64,000 nucleotides of DNA from JAGQPD01 sp020426865 (GTDB lineage Bacteria > Planctomycetota > Planctomycetia > Pirellulales > Pirellulaceae): assembly GCA_041399065.1 (NCBI GenBank), contig JAWKTN010000001.1, positions 1,054,001 to 1,118,000 of the forward strand, given 5' to 3'. Made by a program: the position numbers and the translations under genes. Every line of letters begins with the position of its first letter. Position 1 is the stretch's first letter. Shown here in pieces: positions 9,509 through 18,357 of the stretch. Under the pieces are notes generated by a model. It saw only the letters and a program-made list of their open reading frames with translations. It was not told the DNA's origin and did no database searches.

Positions 9509-11179
9509 CTAACCGGCCGTTCCGCGAATAAATCCCTCCAGCTGACAACTGCGTACGGGATTCTGTAGTTTTCGCACGGCCTTGGCCTCGATCTGACGCA
9601 CACGCTCACGCGTGACCTTAAAAATTCGCCCGACCTCCTCCAGGGTATACGTGTAACCGTCCCCCAACCCATACCGCAAGCGGATGATCTCTCGCTCTCG
9701 GTACGTGAGCGTCTTCAAAAGCGAGTCAATCTTCTTCCGCAGGATGCCATTGTTCGCCAAACGGAGCGGGTTTTCCGTCCCGTGATCCTCAATGAACTCG
9801 CCAAAAGCACAATCCTCGCTCTCCCCCACCGGACGGTCCAGACTAACCGGCTGCCGCCCAATGTCCATCACCCGTTTGACTTCCTCAATCGGCATCTCGG
9901 CACGCTGAGCTAACTCTTCCGTCGTCGGCTCCCGCCGCAATTCCTGTTGCAACGACTTTTGCACGCGACGCAACCGCGACAACACATCGATCATGTGGAC
10001 AGGAATCCGAATCGTCCGCGCCTGATCGGCGATTGCTCGCGTAATCGCCTGGCGGATCCACCACGTGGCATAAGTCGAAAACTTGAACCCGCGCCGGTAT
10101 TCGTACTTGTCAACTGCGCGCATCAACCCCGTGTTTCCCTCTTGAATCAAATCCAAGAAACTCAAACCGCGATTGCGGTATTTCTTGGCAATCGATACGA
10201 CCAACCGCAAATTGCCGCTGGATAATTGCCGCTTGACCTGTTCATAAATCGCAAATTGCTCCTCCAGGTCGCCGCAGCGCTTGGCCAGACTCTTCGGACT
10301 TTCCTGCGTCAACAGCAGCAATCCGTGCAGCTCTTTGCGCAAACGTACACGTTCGTCGTGGGCCGCGGGCTCTTCGGCAATCATTGTCAATCGCTGCTTG
10401 ACGATTTCGATGCGCTGCAAGTGCTTACGCAGTTCATGCATCAGCGGCTGCACACGTCGCGTGCGCAAACTCAGCTCTTCCACCAATTGCAGACACCTTC
10501 GACGTCGGCACAAGTATCGCTGCCGAATCCCCTTCTTTGCCTCCGGGCTAGTAGTCTTCTTCAGCAGCAAGGCAAAGTCCTTGCGATTGCGTTCCAATAA
10601 CAACTTGAGCGTCTGCAGATTGTGAGGCATCCGCGCCAAAATCTGCTCCTTCGTCAACTGTTCCGTTAGCGACACCTTGATTGTACGATCAAACGGCAGC
10701 TCACCGCGATACACTCGCTCCAACGTGTCCACGGTCGCTCGCATCGCATAGTCGCAACTGAGCAACGTGCGACGAAATCGTTTGCGACTAACCTCAATCT
10801 TCTTGGCCAACGAAATCTCTTGCTCGCGACTGAGCAGCGGAATCCCGGACATCTGAGAAAGATACATTCGAATCGGGTCGTCGCTTAACTTGGGCAGTTC
10901 TTGAGCCAGCGGATTATCGGCCATTTCGGCCACCATGTCCGCACTCAACTCCGCCTGCAGCTCAGCGTCAGTCGGCTCTACGTCCATCCCGAGGCTGCCC
11001 ATCGGCGGGTTCTCCACCAACGGGATACCCCGGACCTCCAATGCCACCAGCAGCTCATCCAACTTTTGTGGGCCCAAATCTTCGTCGGGCAGATAGTCGT
11101 TGACCTGGTCGTAAGTAAGATACCCTTGGCATCGACCTTGATTAACGATGACTTGCAAATCCTTGCTGTCGTTCCTCAC
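9509..11179 (-). CDS. rpoD: Primary sigma factor, RpoD/SigA family
   Basis: 556 residues. A region 1.1-like N-terminus (about 1-85) precedes region 1.2 (DPIRMYLSQMSGIPLLSREQEI, near 105). A long, charged, helical insertion (about 140-280) leads to region 2 (LRLVVSIAKKYRNRGLSFLDLIQEG, then KFSTYATWWIRQAITRAI), region 3 (RIPVHMIDVLSRL) and region 4 (LTYREREIIRLRYGL, then TLEEVGRIFKVTRERVRQIEAKAVRKL). All promoter-recognition elements of a housekeeping sigma-70 are present. Start: AGGAGG lies directly against ATG 11188, which is too close, but 9 bases before GTG 11179; I prefer the GTG. It follows dnaG on the same strand, the classical macromolecular-synthesis order without rpsU. Confidence 0.95.
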   Translation of the reverse strand: MRNDSKDLQVIVNQGRCQGYLTYDQVNDYLPDEDLGPQKLDELLVALEVRGIPLVENPPMGSLGMDVEPTDAELQAELSADMVAEMADNPLAQELPKLSDDPIRMYLSQMSGIPLLSREQEISLAKKIEVSRKRFRRTLLSCDYAMRATVDTLERVYRGELPFDRTIKVSLTEQLTKEQILARMPHNLQTLKLLLERNRKDFALLLKKTTSPEAKKGIRQRYLCRRRRCLQLVEELSLRTRRVQPLMHELRKHLQRIEIVKQRLTMIAEEPAAHDERVRLRKELHGLLLLTQESPKSLAKRCGDLEEQFAIYEQVKRQLSSGNLRLVVSIAKKYRNRGLSFLDLIQEGNTGLMRAVDKYEYRRGFKFSTYATWWIRQAITRAIADQARTIRIPVHMIDVLSRLRRVQKSLQQELRREPTTEELAQRAEMPIEEVKRVMDIGRQPVSLDRPVGESEDCAFGEFIEDHGTENPLRLANNGILRKKIDSLLKTLTYREREIIRLRYGLGDGYTYTLEEVGRIFKVTRERVRQIEAKAVRKLQNPVRSCQLEGFIRGTAG

Positions 11180-11296
11180 TGCTCGCATCCTCCTGCGCCA
11201 CCATGCGCGTATAAGGACAACTACTTGTCAGACAACGCTCGACCCTGCCCCCCTTGCTTGCGGGAAAGTCTTTCGCGTCCAACATGGCAAAGCTGG

Positions 11297-13222
11297 TCAC
11301 CCTTCCGTGGGTGCCGAAATACCCTGCCGATCTCGCCGTTGCTCAAGCAACGCATTGAGCAACGCGATCTGTTCTGCCTCGTTCAGTGCCCCTTGTTCTA
11401 ACAATGTTTGCTGTTTTCTCAAACGCTGATCTTCGTCACGTAAATAAAAAGCGTTCGCGATCTCACGCAATACTGCTTCGGGATCCTCAACCCGCTTGGC
11501 CTGAGACGCCTCGTCCATTTCCACTAACAGGCCCTTCAAGGTTGCATCGTCGACCGCCAGCATCACGCTGGCATAGTCCGTCCCCCGCCCCTGCTCAACC
11601 AACTCTCGATAGACCGTCAACAACTGCATTGCCGACGCCGATCGCAGAAATTCGGGCTGCACACAATCCACAGCCACGACCGCCAGCGACGGATCGTGCA
11701 ACAAGATCTCAAACAGATCCCGCTCCCACCGATCCAACTCCACCACGCACTGCCGCTGCGACATTTGCCCCGAAACCGCAGCCGACGCGGCGTCTACAGC
11801 AGATCGACCTGCCGGAGCACCCCCAGCTGCCGGAGGGATAACTGCCGGTCGGGCACTCATCGGCGCGGCCGGCTTGGAACTCGACCGCAACGATGTCAAC
11901 CGTAATCCCAATTCGTGCTCGTCGACCCGGAATTGCCGTGAAAGCCGCGACAGTATTTGCTGTTGCCGCAACCGGGCTGCCGCCGCCGCTGGTCCAGTCG
12001 GCACCGGAGCTTTCGACAACGTCGTGAGGATTTCCTCCAGAGCACGATTAGACGCGTGCAGATCGTTCAATACGTCGATCCCCCGCGTCGCCACCCGGAT
12101 GCGATGCTCCAACGCATCGTCAGCCCGCGTTACAAATCCCTCAAATGCCGCCGCCCCCTGCTGCAACAAAAAATCACACGGATCTAACCCCTCAGGTAAC
12201 GTCACAATGCGCAAGTCCATCTGCTGCGACACGAATAACTCCAACACCTCATTCGTCCGCCGCTGCCCTGCCTCGTCACCGTCCAGCACCAACGTCACGC
12301 GGTCAACGAATCGTTTCAGCAATTGAATGTGCCTCAGGCCAAGTGCCGTGCCTAGCACCGCCACAACATTTCTGAGACCTACCTGATGTGCCATAATTGC
12401 GTCGGTATATCCCTCCACCACCACCGCGTGCCGTTCGCGGCTGACTCCGTCGCGCACGACGTCCAAAGCATACAAGTTGTCGCTCTTGGAAAACAAACGC
12501 GTCTCTGGTGAATTGACGTACTTCGCCGATCGATCGTCCGCCGTCTCCGGCAAGATGCGGCCACCAAATGCAATCGTCCGGGCCTGCGTATCGCGAATGC
12601 TAAACATCACACGACCACGAAACCGATCACATAACCGGCCACTGGTCGACGATCGACTCGCCAACCCCGCCGCCTCCAACACCTGTTCCGAATAGGGTGT
12701 CGTTCTTGCCCGTTCCACTAACCACTGCCACGACGGTGGAGCATACCCCAAACGAAAGGCCTGGACGCTGTCCGGAGAAATCGATCGTTCCTGAAGGTAC
12801 CGTCGCGCCGGCTCGGCTTCGTCCGCTTGCAACAAACAACGATGAAATTGCTCCTCCGCCCACGCCATCGCCTGCAATAACGTTCGCTTGTCCTCCGGAC
12901 TGCCCGGCTCCGCTCGCCGACCCGTCGTCGGTAATTCAATCCCCGCCCGCTCCGCCAAGATCTTTAGCGACTCGAAAAACTCCACCCCCTCATGCTTCAT
13001 CATGAAACTGAAGCAGTCGCCGCCAACCTGGCAGACCCAACAACGCCACGATTGCCGATCAGGATTCACCTGCAAACTCGGCCGCGTGTCGTCGTGCCAT
13101 GGACACGTTGCCAAATACAATCGCCCCTGCCGACGCAACGCCAAATAGCTGCCCACCAAATCGACGATGTCCGTCGCCTGCCGAACCTGCTCTCGAAAAT
13201 CATAAGCCGCGGAAGAAGACAC
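11297..13222 (-). CDS. dnaG: DNA primase DnaG
   Basis: 641 residues. The CHC2 zinc-binding domain is at the N-terminus (CPWHDDTRPS, then WRCWVC), followed by the primase core and the Toprim domain (VVVEGYTDAIMAH, and LVLDGDEAG with the metal-binding acidic residues). A Gln/Glu-rich C-terminal part (about 400-641) should bind the helicase DnaB. DnaG makes the RNA primers for replication. Start: GTG 13222 begins SSSAAYDFREQVRQ, where homologues begin, and has AGGAA 6 bases upstream; the open frame extends further to 13306 with no family support. First gene of the block dnaG-sigma-zinc ribbon-greA, 117 bases from the sigma factor start. Confidence 0.95.
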   Translation of the reverse strand: MSSSAAYDFREQVRQATDIVDLVGSYLALRRQGRLYLATCPWHDDTRPSLQVNPDRQSWRCWVCQVGGDCFSFMMKHEGVEFFESLKILAERAGIELPTTGRRAEPGSPEDKRTLLQAMAWAEEQFHRCLLQADEAEPARRYLQERSISPDSVQAFRLGYAPPSWQWLVERARTTPYSEQVLEAAGLASRSSTSGRLCDRFRGRVMFSIRDTQARTIAFGGRILPETADDRSAKYVNSPETRLFSKSDNLYALDVVRDGVSRERHAVVVEGYTDAIMAHQVGLRNVVAVLGTALGLRHIQLLKRFVDRVTLVLDGDEAGQRRTNEVLELFVSQQMDLRIVTLPEGLDPCDFLLQQGAAAFEGFVTRADDALEHRIRVATRGIDVLNDLHASNRALEEILTTLSKAPVPTGPAAAAARLRQQQILSRLSRQFRVDEHELGLRLTSLRSSSKPAAPMSARPAVIPPAAGGAPAGRSAVDAASAAVSGQMSQRQCVVELDRWERDLFEILLHDPSLAVVAVDCVQPEFLRSASAMQLLTVYRELVEQGRGTDYASVMLAVDDATLKGLLVEMDEASQAKRVEDPEAVLREIANAFYLRDEDQRLRKQQTLLEQGALNEAEQIALLNALLEQRRDRQGISAPTEG

Positions 13223-13812
13223 CGGCGATTCCTGGGTCGTAAAGTTTGCGGTAAGAAGACGCCCACTTCGGCGATGACCATGACGTTCGCCTCCCACGAT
13301 CGCCACAGCCGCACGTTAGCTGACCTCCCGGACGGTTACGCGAAAACTCGCATCTGCCATTGAAATGGCCCGACCAAGTGGCCCGTGCCGTTCTGCGCCA
13401 CGAACTCTCCGCCCGTGCCCAGATACCCCTTAGCAGTGCCTTCCCTTGCACAGCCACAATTATACCCCTCCCCATCTACACCGGTCAATCTCACGACAAC
13501 ATCAGCTTTCCCGAGAAATCCCACCCCAAACCGTCAAGTAAAAAAACTTTATTTCACAAAAAATACGTTGTTCACATGGTCAGCCCGGCTTGCCAAGACA
13601 GAGGCGGCCAAGACAGTGACGCGCAGAAGGATGGCAGATGCAACGATCGCAAGAAATATGCCATTTTTTCCGTGCGGGTTTATTGACTTTGCGGGTCATT
13701 CGGTTTAGTCTGCTTAACATAAATGTAACAATTGCCGAGGGACTGGTGCGAACTCAGGCACATCGACGTGCGCTTTTCCATTTCCTGTCCGTTTTTTCCA
13801 GAGAGTTGCCTC
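13223..13812. other. 590-base intergenic region between divergent dnaG and the PEP-CTERM gene
   Basis: No convincing gene. The right half is AT-richer and holds the promoter listed separately; the left half must contain the dnaG promoter, which I could not fix. Several short open frames on both strands have no recognisable content. Confidence 0.6.
13683..13711 (+). promoter_or_regulatory. Sigma-70-type promoter for the PEP-CTERM gene
   Basis: TTGACT (13683-13688), 17-base spacer, TAGTCT (13706-13711), in an AT-rich stretch about 100 bases before ATG 13813. The -35 is good and the -10 is weak, so this is a plausible but unproven site. Confidence 0.4.
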
Positions 13813-14526
13813 ATGAGAATGCAAATCCGACTTGCTCTTGCGTCTGTCGTACTGGCGTGCCTCGCCGGTTACGCCGGAGCCCAAACGGTGTCGATCAACT
13901 TCGGTGCCGATGAACCTAATGGTGCTGGTTCAACCGTTGATGGCGTAGCTGGTGCAATTGGGACCGCCAATTGGAACAATGTCACGGGAGCCTCCGGCTC
14001 CGCCACGAATTTGATTGACGCCAACGGCGTGGCCACCGGCGTGAGTGTCGAATGGTCGTCACCCAACACTTGGTCCAGCGCCGGCCGCGGTGAAGAAAAT
14101 AACACCGCTACTGGCGAAGATTTCGACCTGATGACCGGCTATGTCGACACCGGCGGACTAGGTGGACAGGGCGTGGTCATTAACGTTGCAGGGCTCAACA
14201 GCGCCATCAGCGATCCCGCGTATGACGTGATCGTGTACATCAACGGTGGTGTCAATGGCCGCGGTGGTGATTACGAAATCGGCGGTGTCACCCAAAGTCT
14301 TACGGGCCAGCTTCCGTTTGAAGGTACCTACACCGAGGGCGAAGACTACGTGCGATTCCGCAACCTGACGGGCGACGCGTTTACGCTTAATACCATCCCC
14401 AACGACGGTACCCCAGCTCGTGCACCGGTCAATGGAATCGAGATCATCGGCGTTCCCGAACCTAGTTCAATCGCTTTGATCTTTGGCGGCCTGCTGTCTT
14501 TAGGCATGATTCGCCGCAAGCGTTAA
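13813..14526 (+). CDS. PEP-CTERM sorting-domain protein
   Basis: 237 residues. A signal peptide (MRMQIRLALASVVLACLAGYAGA, cleavage after AGA) is followed by a Gly/Asn/Thr-rich beta domain (about 24-205) and a C-terminal tag VPEPSSIALIFGGLLSLGMIRRKR: PEP motif, hydrophobic helix and Arg/Lys end. In other bacteria this tag is processed by exosortase, and the protein is usually an exopolysaccharide-associated surface protein. The central domain is not one I recognise. Start ATG 13813 fits the signal peptide; the open frame begins upstream at 13732 without an extra domain. A good terminator follows the stop. Confidence 0.85.
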   Translation: MRMQIRLALASVVLACLAGYAGAQTVSINFGADEPNGAGSTVDGVAGAIGTANWNNVTGASGSATNLIDANGVATGVSVEWSSPNTWSSAGRGEENNTATGEDFDLMTGYVDTGGLGGQGVVINVAGLNSAISDPAYDVIVYINGGVNGRGGDYEIGGVTQSLTGQLPFEGTYTEGEDYVRFRNLTGDAFTLNTIPNDGTPARAPVNGIEIIGVPEPSSIALIFGGLLSLGMIRRKR

Positions 14527-14575
14527 CCTTCGCAAGTGCAAGGCCGTTGATTGGCCTTCTCCTAGAACTACGAAC

Positions 14576-14610
14576 GCCCGCCCGACCTCCTTTGGTCCGG
14601 CGGGCTTTTT
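14576..14610 (+). terminator. Rho-independent terminator after the PEP-CTERM gene
   Basis: GCCCGCC (14576-14582) pairs with GGCGGGC (14599-14605), with an inner GACC/GGTC pairing, followed by TTTTT. It lies 50 bases after the stop and 56 bases before the end of the convergent CAP-domain gene. Confidence 0.8.
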
Positions 14611-14665
14611 CTCGGGCAGGCCACCGCCAACACGCCTGTGCGACTCTGCTCCAAAAGTCCGATTT

Positions 14666-16921
14666 CTACCAACTGCCACTTCGCCCGTCCCACGCCCGCC
14701 GGTATCGCAACCACGCCTCGGCGAAGAGGGCGTCCACCGACGCTGAATGTGACAAGAGCGGCCTTGGCGGAACCGACCTTGGCGAGAATGACACTCGCTC
14801 AATCGACACACCGCCTGAACTGATCGCGGACTGCTGCGCGATCAATCGGTCGACTTCGGCTACCACCAGGACATAGTCCAGTGGCGCCACCAAGCCATCG
14901 TGGTCGACGTCCAGAAAAGGGGGAGCGGCACGCTCGCCAAGTGTCGCCCCGATATTGTCGACAATCATGACAACGTCCAGAATTGTCACCGCACCGTCGC
15001 CGCTGACGTCGAACGGATCGACCGGATTCTGCCAGGGGCGAGTTGCGTTGGTAACATAAATCGTAACGACCGCTTCGTTGGAATCCAACAACCCCGCATC
15101 AGCCACCATATACGTAAATCGGTCGATTCCCACGAATCCGGGGACCGGTGTGTAGACATATTGATGGCTGGCGTTCTTTACCAGCACGCCGTGCTGTGGA
15201 CTGGTTACCACGCGAAGCGTCGCTGGAACGATGTTGTTCTGGGGATCACGAACATCTGGCAATACATCGACGATGATCACTTGATTTTCCGATGTGGCCA
15301 TCGTCCGGCTTGCTGCCACTGGTGCCGTATTACTGGCAACATGCACCGTAATCGTAGCGGTATTGGAAACTCCACCACTCTGATCACGTACCGTAAATCG
15401 GATCACCTCGTCGCCAACAAAATCTCCATCGGGCGTATAGGCAAACCGACCGCTATTGGGCGCCGTGACCGTTCCGTGTGACGGCTGCGTAGTGATCTGC
15501 AGCGATCCAAAGTCAATCGCGTCGTCAATATCCAGTGCGTGCGTCCTGACGTCCAACGTAATTGCGACACCCTGCAACGTATTGGCAGCGAAATCGGCGA
15601 CCGTCGGGGGATCATTTACATTGCGTACAACGATCGAAACCGATGCCGCCTCCGACCACAGACCATCGTTATCCTGGACTCGATAGCTAAAAGTATCGTT
15701 GCCCACGTAGTTACCAGCCGGGCGATAAGTTACACGCCCATTGGATGCCACTTGTACCGTGCCGTGGTCTGGCGTATCGACGATTTGCACCGTATTGGCT
15801 GCGAGGGTACCGTCAGCATCGCTATCGTTGTCAAGCACGGCGATACTGGCGGAACCATCTTCGTCGACGGTGGCCGTATCGTCGTTGGCGACCGGCGATT
15901 GAAGACTCGTCGATGATTCAATATCCGCCTTTACGTTTTGATTGCTCACGGTTACGTCCGCTACGGTCCGTGTCCCATTGAGCGGCGGTCCTGATGCCGT
16001 GATGGAGTACGTTCCGGCGGGCACTTGGATTTGATATCCGCCGGCCGACATCGTCGTCGCGGTAAAGGATCCCGTCGGACCGACGATACTTAGCGTCACA
16101 GCGGGAAGGCCCTCACCCGCATCGTAGCGGCCATTGCCGTTGGTATCGGCATATACCACCCCCAACAACACCGGACCACCGAAATCGGTCCGGCGACCGA
16201 ATTCCTGGGAAACTAAAAACGGCCCGACGTTCGTGGCCGGATTGTTGTCTTGCCGAATGGCAATACCGACTTCCTGAAACGACGCGTTCATCATATTAAT
16301 GCGGTGATCCGGCGGGTCTTGGAGGCCACTGGCGGTGTCCCCCCAATCGATCGCAAAACTAGCATGCCCTTGCAGCACGGACTCCGCGAAGGCAAACACG
16401 TTTTCGCCAGCCGACACGTAGTTGTAATTGGCCGCATTGAGACGTTGTTCGAGTGTCCCTTCGCCAGGGAACTGATGCTGTTGATCGTCAAACTGCACCA
16501 TCAAGTTATTATGCGATTCGGCGATCGAAAACAGCGTCTCGTTCCAGGCAAGCGGCGCCACCGGTGTTAGGGACGACCATTGACTTGCAAGCATCGGGCC
16601 ACTGATGCTGAAGAAGTCGATCGCCTCCTGCACCAGCGCGTCGCGAGCTTCAAGTGGCGAGGTGGAAGAGAATAGAACACCGAGTTCTCCTTGGGGGTCG
16701 GTCCGCATTCGATTCAGGTGCTCTAGCATCTCCTGCTCGAAACCGCTTGGGTCAAACGCCAGGAGCCTTCGAGCTTCGAGTGCTTCTGGACCAGACGCAC
16801 CGACCCACTGGCCGTGGGGGCTTCGCACAGCGGCAAATAACGGGAAACGACCGCGGCGGTGACGGTGGCGTCGACGATGAACGTGACTAAGGGCAAAGGA
16901 TCGCAGCAGAGGGGCAAACAT
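14666..16921 (-). CDS. Secreted CAP-domain protein with cadherin-like repeats and dockerin
   Basis: 751 residues. An Arg/His-rich N-terminus carries LEARRLLAF, the planctomycete extracellular motif. Residues about 60-235 form a CAP/SCP domain (LNRMRTDPQGELG, then SIAESHNNLMVQFDDQQHQF and AGENVFAF, with HRINMMNASFQEVGIAI). Next come a CNA-B/SdrD-type domain (about 250-325, GVVYADTNGNGRYDAGEGLP), three cadherin-like Ig modules of the VNDPPTV type (about 340-630), and a dockerin-like pair (DVSGDGAVTILDVVMIVDN and DVDHDGLVAPLDYVLVV). It is presumably a surface or matrix protein. CAP domains in bacteria have varied, mostly unknown roles. ATG 16921 is the start; no strong ribosome site is visible. 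Confidence 0.85.
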   Translation of the reverse strand: MFAPLLRSFALSHVHRRRHRHRRGRFPLFAAVRSPHGQWVGASGPEALEARRLLAFDPSGFEQEMLEHLNRMRTDPQGELGVLFSSTSPLEARDALVQEAIDFFSISGPMLASQWSSLTPVAPLAWNETLFSIAESHNNLMVQFDDQQHQFPGEGTLEQRLNAANYNYVSAGENVFAFAESVLQGHASFAIDWGDTASGLQDPPDHRINMMNASFQEVGIAIRQDNNPATNVGPFLVSQEFGRRTDFGGPVLLGVVYADTNGNGRYDAGEGLPAVTLSIVGPTGSFTATTMSAGGYQIQVPAGTYSITASGPPLNGTRTVADVTVSNQNVKADIESSTSLQSPVANDDTATVDEDGSASIAVLDNDSDADGTLAANTVQIVDTPDHGTVQVASNGRVTYRPAGNYVGNDTFSYRVQDNDGLWSEAASVSIVVRNVNDPPTVADFAANTLQGVAITLDVRTHALDIDDAIDFGSLQITTQPSHGTVTAPNSGRFAYTPDGDFVGDEVIRFTVRDQSGGVSNTATITVHVASNTAPVAASRTMATSENQVIIVDVLPDVRDPQNNIVPATLRVVTSPQHGVLVKNASHQYVYTPVPGFVGIDRFTYMVADAGLLDSNEAVVTIYVTNATRPWQNPVDPFDVSGDGAVTILDVVMIVDNIGATLGERAAPPFLDVDHDGLVAPLDYVLVVAEVDRLIAQQSAISSGGVSIERVSFSPRSVPPRPLLSHSASVDALFAEAWLRYRRAWDGRSGSW

Positions 16922-16959
16922 CTTATGGTGAACGACCCATGTACCTAGGGGACGTCGGA

Positions 16960-18168
16960 CTAGCCGCGAATCGACCTGCGGCGATGGACTTCTTCGGGAC
17001 GAGTTCCGACGTGGACTTTTAGAGCCATCGTTGATCCGTCACGAATGATTGTCATGGGAACGATCGTCCCCGCAGCCGTGTGTGCCACCAAGAGGCTCAA
17101 TTCCATCGGTTCCTCAATACGATGTCCATTCCACTCAACGATCACGTCATTCGGTTTGACGCCGGCCCGAAGCGCTGGCGATGGGACAAGGTGGTCCAGC
17201 GTATCACCGGCATCGGCAGTTCCTTTTACCAATACTCCCGCAGTTGTGGCAAGCCCCAACGCAACCGCATCTTTCGGTGTTAGTGCGGCCATCCGCACGC
17301 CTAGATAACCTCGTTCGACCCGTTCACCTGCTTTAAGTTTCTCGTAAACCGGCAGGGCGAGATTGCTGGGAATTGCAAAACTGATACCTTGGTAGGCGTA
17401 GCCAAGAATCATTGAATTGACACCGACGACACGACCTTGTGCATCGACAAGCGGCCCGCCACTATTCCCAGGATTGACGGCGGCGTCGGTTTGCAGGAAA
17501 TCCTGAAACACGTTCCCCGCCTTGCCCGCTCGATGTTTGGCACTGACAATCCCCATTGTCACACTGTGGTCGAGGCCGTACGGACTGCCAACCGCCCACA
17601 CTAGCGACCCGACTTCCAACTCGTCACTATCGCCCCAGACGACAGGAATCAGGTTGCTGGCCTTCACGCGAATCACCGCCAAGTCGCTCAAGGCGTCGTA
17701 GCCGATGACGACCCCCGGCAATTGTCGGCCATCTGCGAGCAAGACCTGACAGCGACTGGCGTCCTCGATGACATGGTAGTTGGTCAAGATGTATCCGTCG
17801 CCATCCATGACGATTCCCGATCCATGATCGGTACCCTGAGGAATCGCGACTTCGTCGAGATCGTCTTCGTCCACCCATTCCGGTGCCGCTCGTTCGGTAA
17901 CGACTTGCACGACGCTAGGAGCGACCCGTGCCGAGACCAATTGCGAGCCCTGCGACAACCGAGACGCATTTACGTCACTAAGTAATCGGGCGGCCGCTTC
18001 CGATTCCGCTCGCTGGCGCCCGCGGGTTGCGGCATAGAATGTCTGCTCGACAAGCCGCGGAACCGCAATATAGACCGCCAGCAACACAACCATCAGCAAC
18101 GTTGCTCGACCAGCAACCCCGCTACCCTTTTCCAGATAGCTGTTCGGTGGCGTCGCCCCCGTTGCCAT
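16960..18168 (-). CDS. Membrane-anchored HtrA/DegS-like serine protease with PDZ domain
   Basis: 402 residues. A transmembrane helix (ATLLMVVLLAVYIAVPRL, about 22-39) anchors a trypsin-like domain with the full triad: His in ILTNYHVIED, Asp in DLAVIRV, Ser in NPGNSGGPLV. One PDZ domain follows (GYLGVRMAALTPKDAVALGL, then LRAGVKPNDVIVEWNG). This is the layout of DegS-type periplasmic quality-control proteases. Start ATG 18168 has AGGGA 7 bases upstream and places the helix correctly; the frame is open to 18249 but without support. It lies downstream of cinA on the same strand. Confidence 0.9.
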   Translation of the reverse strand: MATGATPPNSYLEKGSGVAGRATLLMVVLLAVYIAVPRLVEQTFYAATRGRQRAESEAAARLLSDVNASRLSQGSQLVSARVAPSVVQVVTERAAPEWVDEDDLDEVAIPQGTDHGSGIVMDGDGYILTNYHVIEDASRCQVLLADGRQLPGVVIGYDALSDLAVIRVKASNLIPVVWGDSDELEVGSLVWAVGSPYGLDHSVTMGIVSAKHRAGKAGNVFQDFLQTDAAVNPGNSGGPLVDAQGRVVGVNSMILGYAYQGISFAIPSNLALPVYEKLKAGERVERGYLGVRMAALTPKDAVALGLATTAGVLVKGTADAGDTLDHLVPSPALRAGVKPNDVIVEWNGHRIEEPMELSLLVAHTAAGTIVPMTIIRDGSTMALKVHVGTRPEEVHRRRSIRG

Positions 18169-18357
18169 ATGTTGATCCCTCGGTCCGGAAATACGCTGCA
18201 ACAATATCCGCAGTGACACAACACGGAACGACCCCTTGAGCTCACTCACTCAAGTACCGCGGGTCGCCAGCCGCCAAACGCCCCCCCCCGCGCCTGTAAT
18301 GGAACATTATAGGCAAGATCGACAAATCCGTCACATTTCGTGCGGAATTCCCGCCGA

